The position numbers were made by a program, and so were the translations under genes. Of a stretch of 23,072 bases of DNA, positions 1 to 6,746 are shown in pieces. Location: NCBI GenBank assembly GCA_002418765.1, contig DIET01000013.1, positions 1 through 23,072 on the forward strand, in the 5' to 3' direction. Position 1 is the first letter of the stretch. Each line of letters begins with the position of its first letter. The notes below the pieces were generated by a model, which was not told where the DNA came from, made no database searches, and saw nothing but the letters and a program-made list of their open reading frames with translations. Source of the DNA: Peptococcaceae bacterium UBA5767 (GTDB lineage Bacteria > Bacillota > TC1 > UBA5767).

Positions 1-24
1 GACGGCATGCCCGTCATACACAAA

Positions 25-57
25 AGAGCGCTGTAGGTAGCGCTCTCATTTTTTTAT
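25..57. terminator. Bidirectional intrinsic terminator
   Basis: An 8-bp perfect stem (AGAGCGCT at 25-32, AGCGCTCT at 39-46) with a 6-nt loop is followed on the plus strand by CATTTTTTT and on the minus strand by TTTTGTG. It lies just after the stop of the minus-strand methyltransferase gene, so it probably ends that operon. It may also stop plus-strand transcription arriving from the left of the window. Confidence 0.75.
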
Positions 58-653
58 TACGAAAAGTTTCTTGTTTTTTTCGCCGTGCCACAGATAAACA
101 CGGATTTCATACAGGTTGTCATGTTCTCAATCTGAAAGCCATTTTCCTTAAGGGAACTTGCAAAGTCGCGGTTCAGATGACACCCAGAAGCCATACGCTC
201 CCATAAGGGACTGACTTGCCCAAAAATTTTTCTCAGAGGATTTTTTTCAGGCAAAACATGCTCCATAAACAATAGCATTCCATCATCCTTAAGAACACGC
301 CTGATTTGCCTTAACCCCTTTTCTACATCATCCACACTACAAAACACCAAGGTAACCACGATGGTATCAAATGTCTGCCCTTCAAATGGAAGTTCCTCCA
401 CATTCATTTCCAAGAGAGAAACGGGACAGGCAAACTCTTTCTCTTTGGCTCTGGTTTGCATCGCTTCACTAAGGTTGGTGTCTACAATCAGCAACGAGCT
501 CATCTGATCATAGGGATAATGGGTCAAGTTCACACCAGTCCCACCCCCAATTTCCAAGACATCACCCTGGGTTTGCTGCAGTATCTCTCTTCTCGCTCTG
601 CTCAACCCTCGCTTTTCAAATGGAGCCATAAACAAATCATAGACATTCTTCAA
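57..653 (-). CDS. Class I SAM-dependent methyltransferase, METTL7-like
   Basis: A 198-residue Rossmann-fold methyltransferase. Motif I (VLEIGGGTG, residues 32-40) binds S-adenosylmethionine; the acidic residue ending strand 2 is in IVDTN (56-60), and motif II-like residues lie at 96-104. The C-terminal part (EHVLPEKNP at 131-139, then GCHLNRD at 157-163) resembles the METTL7/TMT1 group, whose animal members methylate thiols, and UbiE-like enzymes; the substrate here is unknown. The start is a TTG with a GAGGGTGA ribosome site 4 nt upstream. The gene lies 35 nt downstream of the ferritin gene and is probably the last gene of the superoxide reductase-ferritin operon, which suggests a stress-related role (inference). 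No membrane segment is obvious. Confidence 0.85.
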   Translation of the reverse strand: MKNVYDLFMAPFEKRGLSRARREILQQTQGDVLEIGGGTGVNLTHYPYDQMSSLLIVDTNLSEAMQTRAKEKEFACPVSLLEMNVEELPFEGQTFDTIVVTLVFCSVDDVEKGLRQIRRVLKDDGMLLFMEHVLPEKNPLRKIFGQVSPLWERMASGCHLNRDFASSLKENGFQIENMTTCMKSVFICGTAKKTRNFS

Positions 654-688
654 GGATTCACCCTCGGGTCACATGTCCCCATCTCGTG

Positions 689-1195
689 CTACTCGGTCGG
701 TGGGGTAAATACCCTGGATCCCAGCTCGCGATCCAGCATCATCAGACCATTGCCATTGCCTTCTACACGTTCAACATGACTTAAAATGGTTTCTGCTGTT
801 GCTTCTTCTTCCACCTGTTCATCGATGAACCAACGCAAAAATGATTCGGTCGCATAATCTTTTTCTTCCATGGCAATGTCCATCAAGTGATTGATCTTGC
901 CCGTCACCAAACGTTCATGCTCCAAGGTATTCTCAAAAACAGCACTAACCGAACTCCAATCCGTAGCCGGTTCTTCAATCGCTGTCAAGGTTACTTTTCC
1001 ACCACGTTCATTTACATAATCAAAGAACTTCAGCGCATGCGCTTGTTCCTCTTGAAACTGAATGCGCATCCAGTTGGCAAAACCCGGCAAACTTTGCGTT
1101 TCCAGATAAGCACTCATGGATAAGTAGAGATAAGCAGAATACAATTCTGCATTGATTTGTTCATTGATTGCTTTTTCCACAGTTAAATTTAACAC
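689..1195 (-). CDS. ftnA: Ferritin, non-heme iron storage protein
   Basis: At 168 residues this is the normal length for bacterial ferritin. All ferroxidase ligands expected from E. coli FtnA are present at matching positions: E17, E50, H53, E94, Q127 and E130, with the third-iron-site glutamates E49, E126 and E129. It should oxidise Fe2+ and store Fe3+ in a 24-subunit cytoplasmic shell, limiting Fenton chemistry. The start is GTG with AGGAGG 9 nt upstream (minus strand, 1205-1210). It follows the superoxide reductase gene by 48 nt without a visible terminator, so both are probably co-transcribed. The pairing makes sense because superoxide reductase yields peroxide, which ferritin iron loading can consume. 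No heme-binding methionine of bacterioferritin type was identified. Confidence 0.96.
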   Translation of the reverse strand: MLNLTVEKAINEQINAELYSAYLYLSMSAYLETQSLPGFANWMRIQFQEEQAHALKFFDYVNERGGKVTLTAIEEPATDWSSVSAVFENTLEHERLVTGKINHLMDIAMEEKDYATESFLRWFIDEQVEEEATAETILSHVERVEGNGNGLMMLDRELGSRVFTPPTE

Positions 1196-1243
1196 AACAA
1201 TATTCCTCCTTTACTATTCGTAATACCCAGTGATCATGCCCTG

Positions 1244-1624
1244 TTAGCTTGTCCAGTGACCATGCACATTACAATACTCTCTGGCCACCACATCCTCATG
1301 ATGACCACAACAGAATGAGGCTTCCGGTGCATCTCCAGGATTCAGTTCCTGACGCAATACACTGTTGCCGACAATCAACTCAATCCACTGGATATAATGC
1401 TCTTCCAACATGGGATGGGCTGCATTTTCTCCCACACGCACACGATAGCCATCTTCTGTTTTTTCAACAAAGGGAACATGCTTTTCAGTAGTATGATCCG
1501 CTGTTTTTTCTTCCATCAAGGTCATGGGAGCACCACAACATTCCAAGGGTGCAACGCCCTCAACCAACACTTCCACAATATTCCCACAATGCTCACATTT
1601 GTAAATACCCATTCTTTTTGCCAT
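1244..1624 (-). CDS. dfx: Desulfoferrodoxin (superoxide reductase, class I)
   Basis: This 126-residue protein has two iron centres. The N-terminal desulforedoxin-like domain carries C10, C13, C29 and C30 (CEHCG and ECCG), which hold the FeS4 centre. The catalytic domain shows E47-K48-H49 (EKHVP), H70, H76, C118 and H121 (YCNVHG), the four-His/one-Cys iron site and the lysine/glutamate pair of the family. It reduces superoxide to hydrogen peroxide without making oxygen, typical of anaerobes. The ATG is preceded by AAAGGGTGA. It is the first gene of the operon with ferritin and the METTL7-like methyltransferase, behind a predicted promoter. I see no clear PerR-type palindrome upstream, so the regulator is not evident. 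Confidence 0.96.
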   Translation of the reverse strand: MAKRMGIYKCEHCGNIVEVLVEGVAPLECCGAPMTLMEEKTADHTTEKHVPFVEKTEDGYRVRVGENAAHPMLEEHYIQWIELIVGNSVLRQELNPGDAPEASFCCGHHEDVVAREYCNVHGHWTS

Positions 1625-1658
1625 ATCTGTTCACCCTTTCCTTATTTACTCTGTCTAT

Positions 1659-1689
1659 ACTATAACACTATTCATCCAACGTTTGTCAA
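1659..1689 (-). promoter_or_regulatory. Predicted sigma-A promoter of the dfx-ftn operon
   Basis: On the minus strand a perfect -35 TTGACA (1684-1689) is followed by TATAGT (1659-1664) after 19 nt. TTATAG and GTTATA one or two bases earlier give 18- and 17-nt spacers, so the exact -10 is uncertain. It ends about 35 nt before the dfx start codon. Confidence 0.55.
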
Positions 1690-1760
1690 ATCTAAAGCCA
1701 CCCAAGAAAAAACCCGTTTTCTATAGCTATTCTCCGTCTGTTAGTACCGATATACTGTAC

Positions 1761-2774
1761 TTACCACTGGGGGAAAAAATTAAGAAACAGATAGAGAAAA
1801 TAGAGTAAAAATAAGACCAGGCCCTCGCGTTTACTGATTACCTGATGAGCATTTTTAGCAAAAAATCTAAACAGAGCCACAATCAATAGCATAGCCGGAA
1901 TTTGCAGTTTGTAAAAATCCAAAGGAACGTACAAGCCCTGACTGGTAACTGCGGCTGCACTACCCACCACAAACAATACATTTAGAATATCGGCACCAAT
2001 GATATTGCCCACAGCGAGTTCCCCATGTTTCTTGCGAACCGCCGTAATGGCTGTCACCAATTCAGGCAAACTGGTGCCAAAAGCCACCAAAGTAGCAGCA
2101 ATGACGCCCTGCGGGACACCCACCCGGGTAGCCAATGATTCCACGGCAGGGATCAATACCCTGGAAGAAGCAATGACCAAAGCAATACCCAAAACAAGCC
2201 GCACAATCTGCCACTGGACAGGTCTTTTTTCTTCTTCCAATATGGCCCCTTCATCGATGCCAGAAGTGACGGCCCAGCGCATAGAAGCATAAATATAAAT
2301 CGCCAGCAACACCAAGAGCACAAAGCCCATCCATTGATAGATGATCCCATGGGTCATGCCCTCAGAGAAAAAAGGCAAGCTAAGAAACGCCAATAAAAAT
2401 ACGGCGGCCATTTGCAATCTGCCCTGACGATTGATGGTTTTTTTGTCGACACTCAACGGACCAATCATGGCCGCCAGCCCAATGATCAGGCCCGTATCCA
2501 CCACAATGGAACCAATCGCATTGCCAAGCGCCAAATCCGGATTGCCTCGGACAGCCGCCAAAACAGAGACCGTCGCTTCTGGCAACGTCGTGCCCAAAGA
2601 AACAATAGTGGCGCCCACCACCATTTTGGGAATACCCCAATGAAGCGACAAAGACACCGCTTCATCCACCAGCATATCTGCACCCTTACCCAGGGTCAGC
2701 AGAAAAACTCCAATCAAAGCCAACAGCAAAAACATCGGCAACGCTTCTACAAATTCCACAATGATCATTTCCAT
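1761..2774 (-). CDS. CaCA-family cation/sodium (or proton) exchanger, likely Mn2+-responsive
   Basis: A 337-residue integral membrane protein with about ten hydrophobic segments and the two inverted alpha-repeats of the Ca2+:cation antiporter family. Repeat 1 has GTTLPE (61-66) and GNAIGSIVVD (84-93); repeat 2 has GTSLPE (233-238) and GNIIGADILN (256-265). The glutamates of both LPE motifs are the expected ion ligands. Repeat 1 ends in D93 where many relatives have Asn, which may alter selectivity. An acidic cytoplasmic loop lies near residues 174-184. By family it exports Ca2+; because its leader is a yybP-ykoY Mn2+ riboswitch, Mn2+ efflux is the more likely role here (inference). Start ATG with AGGAGA 8 nt upstream. 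The gene stands alone between its own leader and the dfx promoter. Confidence 0.9.
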   Translation of the reverse strand: MEMIIVEFVEALPMFLLLALIGVFLLTLGKGADMLVDEAVSLSLHWGIPKMVVGATIVSLGTTLPEATVSVLAAVRGNPDLALGNAIGSIVVDTGLIIGLAAMIGPLSVDKKTINRQGRLQMAAVFLLAFLSLPFFSEGMTHGIIYQWMGFVLLVLLAIYIYASMRWAVTSGIDEGAILEEEKRPVQWQIVRLVLGIALVIASSRVLIPAVESLATRVGVPQGVIAATLVAFGTSLPELVTAITAVRKKHGELAVGNIIGADILNVLFVVGSAAAVTSQGLYVPLDFYKLQIPAMLLIVALFRFFAKNAHQVISKREGLVLFLLYFLYLFLNFFPQW

Positions 2775-2792
2775 GATTTCGTTCTCCTATTC

Positions 2793-2831
2793 AAAAAAAA
2801 AGACGCCACATTCCAACAGAATGTCGAGTCT
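2793..2831 (-). terminator. Riboswitch-linked leader terminator
   Basis: On the minus strand AGAC..ACATTC (from 2831) pairs with GAATGT..GTCT (ending 2801) around a TGTTG loop, with two mismatches, and is followed by a run of nine T (2801-2793). It lies 19 nt before the exchanger start codon. Its 5' arm overlaps the 3' strand of the riboswitch closing helix (2823-2828), so the two structures exclude each other. Ligand binding should therefore prevent termination and turn the gene on. Confidence 0.85.
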
Positions 2832-2914
2832 CACAAAGCAAAGATGCCACCAACGCCGGGACAAATGTCCGTATTGACGACGTAGGTTCCCTTAGGAAAG
2901 TTACTCCCTCTAAC
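2823..2914 (-). promoter_or_regulatory. yybP-ykoY (manganese) riboswitch
   Basis: Read on the minus strand, the leader carries the conserved blocks of the yybP-ykoY family in order. They are closing helix GTTAGAG (2914-2908) with CTCGAC (2828-2823); GGAGTA (2907-2902); a short hairpin TTTCC/GGGAA; CGTCGTCAATACG; hairpin GGACA/TGTCC; then CCGGCGTTGGTGGCAT and GTGAGAC. The GTCGTCAAT-ACG and CCGGC segments match the Mn2+-binding loops L1 and L3 known from the Lactococcus and Xanthomonas aptamers. The predicted transcript starts right at the closing helix, and the aptamer is followed by an overlapping terminator. This arrangement is that of a transcriptional ON switch responding to Mn2+. The identification rests on motif recall and hand folding. 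Confidence 0.9.
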
Positions 2915-2920
2915 GTAGGT

Positions 2921-2949
2921 ATTGTACGCTGAAAGGCCTCAAACGTCAA
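2921..2949 (-). promoter_or_regulatory. Sigma-A promoter of the riboswitch-exchanger transcript
   Basis: TTGACG (2944-2949) and TACAAT (2921-2926) are separated by 17 nt on the minus strand. The expected start is near 2914, exactly the first base of the riboswitch closing helix, which supports both calls. Confidence 0.8.
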
Positions 2950-3031
2950 TCCATTTTTCAAAACGCACCGGTAAGGAAGTGAGTATTCCAGAACAACCTT
3001 AACTCTGATTCTTTTTTAACCATAGGCGATT

Positions 3032-3043
3032 ATAACATGTTAT
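3032..3043. promoter_or_regulatory. 12-bp palindrome in the divergent intergenic region
   Basis: ATAACATGTTAT is a perfect 12-bp palindrome 40 nt before the plus-strand DMT permease gene. It overlaps the AT-rich stretch where that gene's -10 should lie (TATAAC or TATGAT nearby). It could be an operator, but a chance AT palindrome is also possible. The rest of the 2950-3082 interval shows nothing else recognisable. Confidence 0.3.
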
Positions 3044-3082
3044 GATTATGAAAAAACAAACGACACGGCATGGGGTATCCTA

Positions 3083-4000
3083 ATGAAAAGGAACAAAACC
3101 AAAAAAACATGGTCTTCTGAATTAAGGTATGGATTATGGATGGTGGCAGCAACATTTTTTTGGTCGGGAGCCTTTATCGCCGCAAAATTCGGGCTGGGGC
3201 AATTCAGTCCTCTGTCGCTAACTTTTTTGCGCCTGTCGATTGCTTCTCTCATTATGTTTCCTCTGCTTTGTTACCGTTACCCTGCTCACTGCCGATTGAC
3301 CAGACAAGAGCTTCCTTATGTGTTTTCCACCGCATTGTTGGGCATGATACTCTATCATCTGCTCTTTTTCAATGCACTTAGGTATACCACAGCCGGAAAA
3401 GCGGCCATGATCAATGCCATCAACCCTCTTTTGACCACCCTGTTGGCCCTCTTGATACTAAAAGAACATCTTCCCAAAGGAAAGCTGGTCTATGTTCTTA
3501 GTGGATTTTTCGGCGTCATTCTTACCATCACAGATTGGCAGCTCGCAGCACTCCGGACTTTCTCCATAAACCAAGGGGATTTGATGATGCTGGCTGGTGC
3601 GTTGGCCTGGGCATTTTACAGCATCGCTGTAAAAAAAGCATCCGCCCATGTCTTGCCTCTTAAACTGACCACATATACTTTTTTGCTGGCCACCCTGATG
3701 CTCTGCCCCTTTTTTTTCTGGGAATGGAGAAATCTATCGGTGTTGGGGCTTGGCTGGACGCCATGGTTGGCGGTAGGGTATATGGCCTTGTTTCCCACCG
3801 TTTTGGGTTATAGCATCCAACAAAATAGTATCCGCGTGCTTGGTCCTGCCAAAACCAACCTGTTCATTCATTTGGTTCCCGTCTTTTCCATGTTTCTCGC
3901 TCAATTGATTTTGCATGAAACCCTGATTCCTCTTAACCTAATCAGTGGCGCCATCATCATTGCATCGGTATTTCTGTTCAACAAAAAAAGCCGGACATGA
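3083..4000 (+). CDS. DMT-family transporter (two EamA domains)
   Basis: A 305-residue inner-membrane permease of about ten transmembrane segments, built from two EamA repeats (roughly residues 17-145 and 163-297). The first helix holds WMVAATFFWSGAFIAAK, and the first repeat ends near INAINPLLTTLLALLILKE, a pattern typical of the drug/metabolite transporter superfamily. The second repeat has the related GDLMMLAGALAWAFYSI and HLVPVFSMFLAQLILHE segments. Such proteins export metabolites or amino acids; the substrate cannot be read from sequence. The start ATG has only a modest ribosome site (TGGGGT, 7-12 nt upstream). The gene diverges from the Mn2+-switch transcript and converges on the ClC gene, with 8 nt between the two stop codons. 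Confidence 0.9.
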   Translation: MKRNKTKKTWSSELRYGLWMVAATFFWSGAFIAAKFGLGQFSPLSLTFLRLSIASLIMFPLLCYRYPAHCRLTRQELPYVFSTALLGMILYHLLFFNALRYTTAGKAAMINAINPLLTTLLALLILKEHLPKGKLVYVLSGFFGVILTITDWQLAALRTFSINQGDLMMLAGALAWAFYSIAVKKASAHVLPLKLTTYTFLLATLMLCPFFFWEWRNLSVLGLGWTPWLAVGYMALFPTVLGYSIQQNSIRVLGPAKTNLFIHLVPVFSMFLAQLILHETLIPLNLISGAIIIASVFLFNKKSRT

Positions 4001-4008
4001 TCCAGCTT
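3983..4008 (-). terminator. Intrinsic terminator of the ClC gene, inside the DMT gene end
   Basis: On the minus strand AAGCTGGA (4008-4001) pairs with TCCGGCTT (3995-3988), giving 8 pairs with one G-U and a 5-nt loop, followed by TTTTT (3987-3983). The structure lies just after the ClC stop codon. It overlaps the last codons and the TGA stop of the convergent DMT gene, so one stretch serves as coding sequence on one strand and terminator on the other. Confidence 0.7.
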
Positions 4009-5616
4009 CTACGATTTCATATCCTCTGTCAAATCACAATCCTGCAACAAATTCTCAAGACACTTTCTGGTGGCACTGGCTCTGCTTTCCGTAGCCAAGA
4101 TGACCAAACTGTCCCCACCTTTGATCACGGTATCTCCTTTGGGGATAATCTCCTCTTGTCCTCTTTTTAGCCCCACAACCAAACAGTATTTGGGCCAAAC
4201 AATATCCTTGACGGCCTTACCTTCCACCGATGAACCCATGTAAACGGGGACATCGAGGAGCGTCTTGTTTCTCTCTGACGTTAAAAAAACAGGCAAATCC
4301 TTAACCACACGAGCGAGCAGGCTTTCATAAATTGGTTTGCTGTCCATCAAGTCCGCCACCAAATAAGAAAGAATGGCCACCAAACTCAAGGGTAAGAAAT
4401 TCTGCAAAGATCCTGTCATTTCACTGATTAGAATAATGCCTGTGATCGGAGCCCGCACAATTGCGGTAAAATAAGCCAGCATGGCATAAATGATCATGTT
4501 GGTGACATAAAGAGAAGGAAAATCCAACCAACTCACCAACATGGAGCCATACAGCTTACCCACCAGACCACCCAGCACCAACAAAGGTAAAAAGATCCCG
4601 CCAGGCGCCCCGGAACCATAAGAAAACATCGTAAACACAAACTTGACCAATATCAATATGGCCAAAAACCCCAGACCCCATTGAGACGCATTCAAACTCA
4701 TCAAAAGATGATGTCCGCCACCAAGCACCTCTGGCAAAACCAAAGCCAGAACACCCGCCATCAAAAAGGGAATAACCATCTTGTATTGTTTGGGGATTAA
4801 ACTGTCCTTGGAAAAAAAATCCAGGCTGTGCAACAGGCTACGGTTGTACAGCACCCCCAGAAAGCCCATGAGAATACCCAACAACATGGCATAATGATAA
4901 TAATGTAACGGCAAGCTTTCCAGTTGACCGAACTGCATCACCGGAGACAGACCAAAAAAATTCTTTGATACGTAATCAGCACTGACAGCCGCCACCAACG
5001 TAGAGGCCATGACCAAAGGTGAAAAATTCTTATGCACTTCCTCCAAAGAAAACATGACACCAGCCAAAGGAGCATTAAACGCCGCGGCCAAACCCGCTGT
5101 CGCTCCTCCTGTGACCAAAAAGCGTTCTTCAATTTTTTTTCTTCCAAGCAGACTACTGATGCCCTTTCCTACCGAGGCGCCCAACTGGATGGAAGGACCT
5201 TCTCTGCCCAAAGAAAGACCCGAACCAATGGACAATACACTGCCCACGATTTTATACATGATGATTTTCATGCTCTTCATGGGCAAAAGATTGAGCAAAA
5301 ATGCTTCTACCTGAGGAATCCCGGAGCCCTTGATCAATGGCTCTTGGGTGATCATTTTCTTGATAATCCAGGAAATAAGAATAAGAACAAGAAAAAACGG
5401 TACGATTAGCCGAAGGTCACTACGAACAGCCAAAAAGACACGTCCGCTCAGTTCCATTACCATCGTAAGGATCCAGCGATAAGCCACCACCGCAAAGCCC
5501 GTGGCCATCCCCACTATGGCACCCTCAACAATCAATCGAGAGCGAAATCGATGCCATCGATTGAGTGTATCCTGCGAACCATTTGTCTGTTCTACTTTGG
5601 ACCATCTTACTTTCAT
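4009..5616 (-). CDS. ClC-family chloride transporter with C-terminal TrkA-C-like domain
   Basis: This 535-residue membrane protein has all ClC signatures: GSGIPQVE (97-104), GREGPSIQ (137-144) with gating glutamate E139, GSGAPGGIFLP (334-344), and the chloride-coordinating tyrosine in KPIYESLL (Y430, equivalent to E. coli Y445). E193 in SLEEV matches the internal proton glutamate E203 of E. coli ClC-ec1, so it is predicted to be a Cl-/H+ exchanger rather than a channel. Residues about 455-525 form a TrkA-C (RCK_C)-like cytoplasmic domain, which could sense a ligand or ions. Start ATG with AAAGGGA upstream. A 65-nt gap separates it from azlD; no strong promoter is evident there, and transcription may come partly from upstream. 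Confidence 0.94.
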   Translation of the reverse strand: MKVRWSKVEQTNGSQDTLNRWHRFRSRLIVEGAIVGMATGFAVVAYRWILTMVMELSGRVFLAVRSDLRLIVPFFLVLILISWIIKKMITQEPLIKGSGIPQVEAFLLNLLPMKSMKIIMYKIVGSVLSIGSGLSLGREGPSIQLGASVGKGISSLLGRKKIEERFLVTGGATAGLAAAFNAPLAGVMFSLEEVHKNFSPLVMASTLVAAVSADYVSKNFFGLSPVMQFGQLESLPLHYYHYAMLLGILMGFLGVLYNRSLLHSLDFFSKDSLIPKQYKMVIPFLMAGVLALVLPEVLGGGHHLLMSLNASQWGLGFLAILILVKFVFTMFSYGSGAPGGIFLPLLVLGGLVGKLYGSMLVSWLDFPSLYVTNMIIYAMLAYFTAIVRAPITGIILISEMTGSLQNFLPLSLVAILSYLVADLMDSKPIYESLLARVVKDLPVFLTSERNKTLLDVPVYMGSSVEGKAVKDIVWPKYCLVVGLKRGQEEIIPKGDTVIKGGDSLVILATESRASATRKCLENLLQDCDLTEDMKS

Positions 5617-5681
5617 CTTTTTTCCCTTTATTCTTTTATTTTCTTCATACTATCATCTTAACCAGCATCTGTCCGCTGCCT

Positions 5682-6017
5682 TTACCCAAAAACAACATTC
5701 ATCCACAACATATAAAGAACCGTTGATGCCAAGATACCCAACAAAGGTTTCTTCAAAAAACGATGAACCAAAACCAACAACATCAGGCTGGTGATTTCCG
5801 GGATGCCGTAATGACCATCCAAGAAGCGCACATCCCGAAGACCATAGACCAAAAGCATGGCCATCATGGCGGGAGGAAGAGATCTCCCCAGTACAGACAA
5901 AACCCGCTGCATCTGGCCACTTTGTTTCTCCAAAAGAAACGGAAACGCCCGGGTGAATCCATTGGCAATGGCCACAACCAATATCGCCAGCATAAAATAT
6001 TGGTCTTCACTCAGCAT
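5682..6017 (-). CDS. azlD: AzlD, small subunit of branched-chain amino acid exporter
   Basis: A 111-residue protein with about four hydrophobic segments, matching AzlD. The segment TRAFPFLLEK (residues 23-32) and the following run of small hydrophobic helices are typical of the family. It works with AzlC as the LIV-E/BrnFE-type exporter of branched-chain amino acids or analogues such as azaleucine. Its ATG overlaps the end of azlC by 7 nt, indicating translational coupling, and it also has a strong GGGGAGGA ribosome site 8 nt upstream. No regulator of the Lrp type adjoins it. Confidence 0.9.
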   Translation of the reverse strand: MLSEDQYFMLAILVVAIANGFTRAFPFLLEKQSGQMQRVLSVLGRSLPPAMMAMLLVYGLRDVRFLDGHYGIPEITSLMLLVLVHRFLKKPLLGILASTVLYMLWMNVVFG

Positions 6018-6703
6018 GAGTTATTCCTCCCCTCTTTTAACCAACTCATCACGACCAAAACGGCCATGGCCGGCAAAAGAAACCAGCGGGGACCAAAAAA
6101 CATCAAACTCAACCAGGTCACCAGAAGTCCATAAAGAATCATTACGCGGTTGTCTTTTTTTTCCCAAGCGTCCAGCAGCAAAGAGGCAAAAAGGGCAATC
6201 AGCGAAAACTCCATGCCCACAAGGTCTCTCCCAACCGTAGAGCCAAGGTACACGCCCAGCATAGACCCCATCACCCAATAAGACTGATTCAAAAAAGACA
6301 ATACCAGTCTGGTCCATCTTTTTTGAAACAGAGGGTGGTCCCCCTGGGTCACCAGCAAGGCATACGTTTCATCCGTCAAAGAAAAAATCATATAGCCTTT
6401 GGCCTTCCCCATATCAGAAAAATACGGAAACATGGACAACCCATACATCATCTGTCTGGCACTGACCAACAATGACATAACAAACATGGTCGGCAAGCTC
6501 AATCCTTGGATCATCCAAGGGATGGCTATTAACTGCAATGCGCCCGCATAAATACACAGACTCATCAAGAGGATGAGCCACCAGGACAATCCTGCACTCA
6601 CAGCCACCATGCCAAATGCGATACCTACTGCCCCATACCCACTCAACACGGGAAGTGACAAGATAACAATTTCTCTTAATTCCTTCAGAACTTGATTCTT
6701 CAC
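6011..6703 (-). CDS. azlC: AzlC, large subunit of branched-chain amino acid exporter
   Basis: A 230-residue AzlC-family membrane protein. Family features include SGYGAVGIAFG near the N-terminus, YAGALQLIA, the SARQMMYGLSMFPYF segment and FSLTDETYAL. I chose the GTG at 6703 because TTGGAGA lies about 7 nt upstream and the product then has normal family length. The open frame runs 47 codons further upstream, but that extension overlaps the transketolase gene and looks non-homologous. Together with AzlD it should export branched-chain amino acids or related compounds. The gene follows transketolase by 43 nt with a weak terminator-like hairpin between, so it may be expressed by read-through. Confidence 0.9.
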   Translation of the reverse strand: MKNQVLKELREIVILSLPVLSGYGAVGIAFGMVAVSAGLSWWLILLMSLCIYAGALQLIAIPWMIQGLSLPTMFVMSLLVSARQMMYGLSMFPYFSDMGKAKGYMIFSLTDETYALLVTQGDHPLFQKRWTRLVLSFLNQSYWVMGSMLGVYLGSTVGRDLVGMEFSLIALFASLLLDAWEKKDNRVMILYGLLVTWLSLMFFGPRWFLLPAMAVLVVMSWLKEGRNNSC

Positions 6704-6712
6704 ACGGATTCT

Positions 6713-6742
6713 CCAAGGAAAAGGTGGACCTGCGCCCACCTT
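6713..6742 (-). terminator. Weak terminator/attenuator hairpin between tkt and azlC
   Basis: On the minus strand AAGGTGG (6742-6736) and CCACCTT (6727-6721) form a perfect 7-bp stem around an 8-nt loop, followed by TTCCTT. The U-tract is interrupted, so read-through into azlCD seems likely. The hairpin ends just before the azlC ribosome site. Confidence 0.45.
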
Positions 6743-6746
6743 CAAT

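Noticed and set aside
1..15. Small hairpin GACGG/CCGTC at the left edge
   Set aside because: The 5-bp stem has no U-tract and is cut by the window edge; it may belong to a gene outside, but nothing can be supported.
1625..1690. PerR box before the superoxide reductase operon
   Set aside because: The AT-rich stretch around 1651-1675 is not palindromic enough to match the PerR consensus.
2412..2885. Plus-strand frame of 157 codons over the exchanger and its leader
   Set aside because: The composition (Gln/His/Arg-rich) is that of a shadow frame. It runs antisense through conserved alpha-repeat codons and through the riboswitch.
5617..5681. Promoter for the ClC gene
   Set aside because: Only weak TATGAA/TATAGT-like hexamers without a proper -35 are present, so I did not annotate one.
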